Assembly (NCBI RefSeq): GCF_003711105.1
Contig: NZ_CP023865.1
Span: forward strand, 2,268,001-2,332,000
Length of the DNA stretch: 64,000 nucleotides
Reading direction: 5' to 3'
Source: Actinoplanes teichomyceticus ATCC 31121
GTDB lineage: Bacteria; Actinomycetota; Actinomycetes; Mycobacteriales; Micromonosporaceae
Below the pieces are notes generated by a model. That model searched no databases. It was not told the DNA's origin and was given only the letters and a program-made list of their open reading frames with translations. Within the stretch, counting starts at the first letter, position 1. Every line of letters begins with the position of its first letter. The translations under genes and the position numbers were made by a program. Shown piece by piece: positions 59,761 through 64,000 of this stretch.

Positions 59761-59905
59761 CCGCCGGGCGGTAGCGGGGTGTCGGACGCGCCGGGTGGCA
59801 GTGGGGTGTCGGGCCGCCGGGTGGCAGTGGCGTGTCAGGTCAGCCGGGTGGTAGCGGGGTGTCGGGCCCGCCGGGTGGCAGCCGCCTGTCAGGCCAGCCG
59901 GGCGG
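59761..59905. repeat. 27-bp tandem repeats downstream of the lipoprotein gene
   Basis: Units opening CCGGG(T/C)GG start at 59764, 59791, 59817, 59844, 59871 and 59898 (partial), period 26-27 bases, each with GTAGC or GCAGT and then GGTGTCGG or CGTGTCAGG. They fill the gap between two convergent genes and run 17 bases into the 3' end of the hydrolase gene. Confidence 0.8.
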
Positions 59906-60596
59906 CCACCAGCTCGACCGCCCGGCGGATCGCCGCCCGCGACGCGTCGGAGTCGTTCACCACGTCGAACGTGTGCTGCCCGTCCGGCACGTCGACGATC
60001 TCCAGGTTCGCCTTCGCCGCGGCGTCCACGAACGCCGAGACCCCGGCCGCGATCCCGGGATCCTCCCGCCCCACCCGGGTCAGCACGATGGGCAGCTCGC
60101 CGGCCTCGGCCACCGCGGCGATCGGATCGAAGCGTTCCTCCACCGCCCAGCCCGGCAGGGCCGCCAGCAGCGGATAGGTCAGCGCCAGCGCGCGCAGCCA
60201 GGACGGCGGGTCGCGCAGCCAGTCGGCCGCGAACAGCCCGGCGCCGGAGAAGAACCACAGGGCCAGCCGGGTCTCGTCCACCCGGGGGTCGCTGCGCAGG
60301 CTCTCCAGCGCGGCGGCGACGTTGGCGGCGCCCGTGGCGTACGCGTCGGGGCTGTGCAGTCGGTGTTCGACCACCGCGCCGACCATGCCGCGGCTCGCCG
60401 CCAGTGCGCCGTACCCCTGGAAGACCGGCCAGTCGCGCTGCGCCGGGCGCACCCGCGCGGGCAGCGGCCCGCCGGGGACGAACAGGATCGCCGGGCGCGG
60501 TCCGGCGAGGTCGCCGGGCAGGTAGAGGTCGAGGAACTCCTGGCGTTCCGGGGTACGGGCGGCGACGTGCAGGACGAAGGGCTTCAGGAAGTCCAT
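59889..60596 (-). CDS. Alpha/beta hydrolase (dienelactone hydrolase-like)
   Basis: A 235-residue cytoplasmic alpha/beta-hydrolase. The oxyanion segment is ILFVPGGPLP and the nucleophile elbow is WFFSGAGLFAAD, in which the first Gly of GxSxG is replaced by Phe. The acid is probably in VLTRVGREDPG and the histidine in DVPDGQHTFDVVNDSD. The layout resembles carboxylesterase/dienelactone hydrolase proteins (BD-FAE type). The ATG at 60596 opens the homologous region. It stands alone on the minus strand. Substrate unknown. Confidence 0.8.
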   Translation of the reverse strand: MDFLKPFVLHVAARTPERQEFLDLYLPGDLAGPRPAILFVPGGPLPARVRPAQRDWPVFQGYGALAASRGMVGAVVEHRLHSPDAYATGAANVAAALESLRSDPRVDETRLALWFFSGAGLFAADWLRDPPSWLRALALTYPLLAALPGWAVEERFDPIAAVAEAGELPIVLTRVGREDPGIAAGVSAFVDAAAKANLEIVDVPDGQHTFDVVNDSDASRAAIRRAVELVAARLA

Positions 60597-60649
60597 CGCC
60601 GGATCATATCGTCGAACTTCGATGTGTGGGCTCGTCGGTCCGGCGGCCG

Positions 60650-62046
60650 GTGCGGCGACGTCGCATCAGCGGGGACGCTCAGCACCGAGCCGGATCGGAC
60701 GATCAGGCGAGGCTGGAGCGGGAACGCCTCGCGGCGCTGCACGGGTACCGGCTGTTCGACACTCCGCCGGGCGAGGAGCTGCGGGCTGTCCTGCGGGTCG
60801 CCGCGACGGTCGCCGGCGCGTCCTCGGCCGCCCTGAACCTGATCGGCGAGCGGCGGTAGTTCCGGCTGATCCACCTGAACGACGCGCCCGGCGAGTGCGA
60901 CCGGGCCGACTCGATGTGTGAGGTCAACTTCCGGTCCGGTGGCTTCACCCACGTGCCGGACGCGCGGCTGGACCCGGCCTACCGGGACAACCCCTGGGGC
61001 GGGCCGGTTCACCGTGTTCAACCGGACCGGCCGTAGGTGGCACGGCCTCGACCCGGGCCCGGACGCCGACCTGCCCGCCCTCGGCCGGTACGAGCTCTAC
61101 GAGTCCGACGGGGTGACCCCGCTGGCCCCGGACCGGGTCCCGCCGATCCGGGCGCTGCGCGAGGGCACGGTCCGCAACGCCGAAATGATCAACCGGCGCG
61201 GATCCGGCGACCCGGTCCGCGTCTCCGTCGACGGCCGCGCCCTGATCGCGCCGGACGGCACCGCGCTGGGCGCGGTGGCGGCGATGAACGACGTGACCAC
61301 CGACCGGGTCGAGCAGCGGTTGATCGAGCAGGCCCGCCGCGAGCTGTCGGTTGCCAACGAGCGGCTGCGCCGCTCGAACGCGGACCTGACCAACTTCGCC
61401 GGCGCGGTCGGCCACGACCTCGTCGCGCCGCTCGGCGCGGTCGGCGGTCACCTGGACAAGCTCGGCGAGCTGGTCCGGGGTGAGCAGGAGCGGGCCTGGG
61501 TGGACGCGGCGTCCCGGGCGGTGACCCGGATGCGGGAGCTGATCGGCTCGCTGCTCGGCAACGCGCGGGCCGGCAGCGCGCCGGTGCGGCGCGTGCCCGC
61601 CGACCTCGGCGAGGTGTTCGACAGCGTGGTCGCCGACCTGCACGCCGAGATCGTCGCCGCGGACGCCGAGGTGCGCGCCCCCGAGCCCCTGCCGGCCGTC
61701 TCCTGCGACCCGGGTGCTGGCCCGCCAGCTGCTGCAGAACCTGATCGCCAACGCGATCAAATACCGCCACCCGCGGCGGCCGTCGCGGGTGGCGGCGACC
61801 GCGCAGCGGGCCGGCGCCGGCTGGGCGGTGACGGTCGCCGACAACGGCATGGGCATCCCGCCGGAGCGGCGTGACCGGGTCTTCGACATGTTCACCCGGC
61901 TGGCGGGCACGTCCGCGCCGGGGCACGGCCTCGGCCTGTCCAGCTGCCTGCGGATCGTCGACCGGCACGGCGGGTCGATCCGGGTGGCCGACAACCCGGG
62001 CGGGGGCAGCCGGGTGATCTTCACTCTTCCGGACCGGCCGGCGTGA
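60650..62046 (+). pseudogene. GAF-PAS sensor histidine kinase, broken by a nonsense codon and two frameshifts
   Basis: The N-terminus reads LERERLAALHGYRLFDTPPG, then SSAALNLIGERR and an in-frame TAG at about 60857 where relatives have Gln. The same frame continues as a GAF domain (LNDAPGECDRADSMCEVNFR, HVPDARLDPAYRDNPW). Near 61005 it shifts, losing the end of GAF, into half a PAS domain (GRFTVFNRTGRRWHGLDPGP; ALREGTVRNAEMINRR). The HisKA region follows (LTNFAGAVGHDLVAPLGAVG, phospho-acceptor His in GHD). A further one-base shift near 61706 leads to the intact HATPase (ARQLLQNLIANAIKYRH, DNGMGIPPERRDRVFDMFTR, GHGLGLSSCLRIVDRHGG). Three lesions make a sequencing error unlikely. Confidence 0.75.
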
Positions 62047-62173
62047 CCGCCGGACGAGGCCCCCGCGCCGCGGAAGAGGATGGGTGATACTCACCACCCT
62101 GGGCGTTTCCGTGGCGCGCCGCTCGTCACCTTTGCCCGGGATTTATGGGGACGACAGGGGAGCTTCCGGGAGG

Positions 62174-63589
62174 ATGGCGATTCTGCGGTTGTTCGTGGTA
62201 GGTAATGTCCTCAGGCTGCTGCAGAGTGATCGGACCGGGGGACGGAGATTGCCAGCCGCGAACACCAGTGACACCACCGGACCCACCACCCAGATTCCCG
62301 CCCCGCGCGCGCCGGAACGGGAGGCGTCGCTCGCCGCGCCCGAGCCGGGCGCGCCGGAATCGACCGCGTCGCTCGCCGCGCCCGAGCCGGGCGCGCCGGA
62401 ATCGACCGCGTCGCTCGCCGCGCCCGAGCCGGGCGCGCCGGGATCGGGAGCGCCGGTCGCCGCCGCACGGCCGCGCCGTCTCGCCGGGATCGCGGCGGCC
62501 TGGCCGGCCCTGCTGCTCTACGCCACGTTGCGCGCCACCGGCCTGATCACCTTCTGGCTGATCGCCACCGAGAAGCACCGCGACATGTGGGCGCAGCTCG
62601 GCCGCTGGGACGCCGGGTGGTACACCGGGATCGTCGCCCGGGGCTACGACGCCGCCTTCCAGTACCGGCCGGACGGCACGCCGCTGCCCAGCAACCTGGC
62701 GTTCTTCCCGCTCTACCCCGGCCTCACCTGGCTCGCCGACCGGGTGGTGCCCGGCGACGCCGCGGTGGCCGGGCTGGCGATCGCCTGGACGGCCGGGCTC
62801 GCCGCGGCCTGGGGCCTCTTCGCGGTCGGCGCGCACCTGCACAACCGGCGCACCGGCGTGCTGCTGGCGGGACTCTGGGCGGTCATCCCGCACGCGCTGG
62901 TCGAGTCGATGGCCTACACCGAGACGCTGTTCACCGCGCTCTGCGCCTGGTCGCTGTTCGCCGTGCTGCGGCGGCACTGGGTGACCGCCGGGCTGCTCTG
63001 CTCGCTGGCCGGGCTGACCCGCCCGACCGGCGCCGCCCTGGTCACCGCGGTCGGCCTGGCCGCGCTGGTGGCGGTCGTGCGCCGCCGGGACGGCTGGCGG
63101 CCCTGGCTGGGTGGGTTGCTGGCGCCGCTGGGCTTCGCCGGTTACGTCCTCTGGGTGGGCGACCGGCTCGGCCGGACGGACGGCTACTTCCGGGTCCAGA
63201 AGGACACCTGGAACATGTACTACGACAACGGCTGGTACACGCTCACCACGGCGCGCACCCTGGTCACCGGCAAGAGCGACCTGGCCATCGTGATGTGCAC
63301 GGTGGTGCTGCTCGCCGCGATCGCCCTGTTCGTGGCGCTCTCCGCGGACGGCCGGGCGTGGCCGCTCGCGGTCTTCTCCCTGGTGGTCATCGCGATGGTC
63401 TTCTTCGGACACGGGTACTACCACGCCAAGGGCCGCCTGCTGATCCCCGCGTTCCCCGTGCTGCTGCCGATCGCCAGCGCCCTGGCGGCCGCCCACCGGC
63501 GCACCGTCGTCGCGGTCCTGACCACCCTGGCCGTGGTGTCCGCCACCTACGGCGTCTACGTGCTGCTCTTCTGGACCCACTCGCCGTGA
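62174..63589 (+). CDS. PIG-V-like membrane mannosyltransferase
   Basis: A GT-C-fold polytopic membrane protein of about 471 residues with nine or more helices. The catalytic luminal loop has WDAGWYTGIVARGYD, with the Asp typical of PIG-V and related polyprenol-phosphate-mannose transferases, followed by SNLAFFPLYPGLTWLADRVV. Later SMAYTETLFTALCAWSLFAV, LTRPTGAALV and FFGHGYYHAKGRLLIPAFPV are conserved in the family. It would mannosylate lipid or protein acceptors on the outer face. The N-terminus has three 14-residue Pro/Ala repeats. The start is uncertain: ATG 62174, or TTG 62249 after GGGGGACGGAGA. Confidence 0.8.
   Translation: MAILRLFVVGNVLRLLQSDRTGGRRLPAANTSDTTGPTTQIPAPRAPEREASLAAPEPGAPESTASLAAPEPGAPESTASLAAPEPGAPGSGAPVAAARPRRLAGIAAAWPALLLYATLRATGLITFWLIATEKHRDMWAQLGRWDAGWYTGIVARGYDAAFQYRPDGTPLPSNLAFFPLYPGLTWLADRVVPGDAAVAGLAIAWTAGLAAAWGLFAVGAHLHNRRTGVLLAGLWAVIPHALVESMAYTETLFTALCAWSLFAVLRRHWVTAGLLCSLAGLTRPTGAALVTAVGLAALVAVVRRRDGWRPWLGGLLAPLGFAGYVLWVGDRLGRTDGYFRVQKDTWNMYYDNGWYTLTTARTLVTGKSDLAIVMCTVVLLAAIALFVALSADGRAWPLAVFSLVVIAMVFFGHGYYHAKGRLLIPAFPVLLPIASALAAAHRRTVVAVLTTLAVVSATYGVYVLLFWTHSP
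62324..62449. repeat. Three 42-bp tandem repeats in the mannosyltransferase N-terminus
   Basis: Units starting GCGTCGCTCG at 62324, 62366 and 62408 encode SLAAPEPGAPESTA. The first two are identical and the third differs only near its end. Copy number probably varies between strains. Confidence 0.85.
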
Positions 63590-63688
63590 CGCACCGGGCG
63601 GGCGGCGCCGACGGCGATGCCCGGGCCGTCCGCGGCCGTCACCGCGACCCGCCGGTGGCGCCCGCCGCCGGGTGTTAGCGTCGACCGG

Positions 63689-64000
63689 GTGACAGCGGAC
63701 CTTTTCGATGCGGCGGCCATGTACGACGACGACTACCTGCACTTCTTCACGGGGTCGGCGACACGGGTCACGCACGGGCCGGCGGTCCCCGCGGGCGGAT
63801 CGGGCACGGCGGCCGCCGATCTGGTGTGGCGCCTTCTCGGCCTGGAGCCCGGAATGCGCGTGCTGGATCTCGCCTGCGGTCCCGGGGCGCTGGCGAACGC
63901 TCTGGCCGGGCGCGGCTGCCGGGTCACCGGGCTGGACTTCTCCGAGGTGTTCCTGCGGCGGGCCCGGGCGGACGCGGCCGCGCTGGGCGTCGAGGTCGAC
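63689..64000 (+). CDS. SAM-dependent methyltransferase (partial, 5' end)
   Basis: The first 104 codons of a class I methyltransferase. Motif I, which binds S-adenosylmethionine, is VLDLACGPGALANALAGRGC and is followed by the acidic end of beta 2 (VTGLDFSEVFLRRARADA). The start is the GTG at 63689 (MTADLFDAAAMYDDDYLHFF), which begins with the pattern usual in this family; GGTGTTAG upstream is a weak ribosome site. The gene runs off the window, so the acceptor cannot be judged. Confidence 0.8.
   Translation, partial: MTADLFDAAAMYDDDYLHFFTGSATRVTHGPAVPAGGSGTAAADLVWRLLGLEPGMRVLDLACGPGALANALAGRGCRVTGLDFSEVFLRRARADAAALGVEVD

Overview
The window is very GC-rich, with G/C at almost every third codon position and many GTG/TTG starts. 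It looks like chromosome from a filamentous actinomycete, probably Micromonosporaceae (Actinoplanes-like). That placement is an inference from gene content and codon use; nothing was searched against a database.

Layout. 1-5 kb: end of an unknown gene, a GT1 glycosyltransferase, a GH43 beta-xylosidase and a clade-X 6-phosphofructokinase. 4.6-7.2 kb: a MarR regulator with a cysteine/histidine-rich tail, an AhpD-like protein and a secreted His-rich protein, linked by a repeated TTGGCAGTGCCAA operator. 7.5-14.6 kb: an arabinoxylan-oligosaccharide locus (secreted GH43 arabinofuranosidase with ricin-type lectin, divergent solute-binding protein, two permeases and a GH120 beta-xylosidase). It has no transporter ATPase and no local regulator, but good LacI-family operator candidates. 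14.6-22.8 kb: an ion-channel relic, a Tat-exported M20 hydrolase, a convergent pair of paralogous PAS/LuxR regulators, a MazG-like protein, a MarR/membrane-protein pair and a BtrH-like acyltransferase. 22.4-29 kb: a 2046-residue secreted RHS protein ending in a phospholipase A2-like domain, with a small membrane protein downstream.

29.5-46.2 kb is accessory and eroded: MarR, ArsR and MerR regulators with their oxidoreductases, a two-gene ABC exporter, and fragments of a TPR protein, a coiled-coil protein, an IS982-type transposase, a MacB-like permease and a tyrosine integrase. It ends at a tRNA-Leu(GAG). Within it, at 36.9-40.1 kb, lies an intact trio: a surface-type protein of five 57-residue repeats, a glutamate racemase and an amidoligase-like enzyme.

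46.4-57.2 kb: a TPR/Pro-rich/FN3 membrane protein, then an operon of an FN3 exoprotein, a MoxR ATPase, a DUF58 protein and a TgpA-type transglutaminase whose catalytic Cys and His appear replaced by Ser and Leu. 57.5-64 kb: a repeat-rich lipoprotein, an alpha/beta hydrolase, a broken GAF-PAS histidine kinase, a PIG-V-like mannosyltransferase and the start of a methyltransferase. The best candidates for something new are the RHS-PLA2 toxin, the repeat protein/MurI/amidoligase trio, the MarR-zinc/AhpD regulon and the MoxR-DUF58-pseudotransglutaminase operon.
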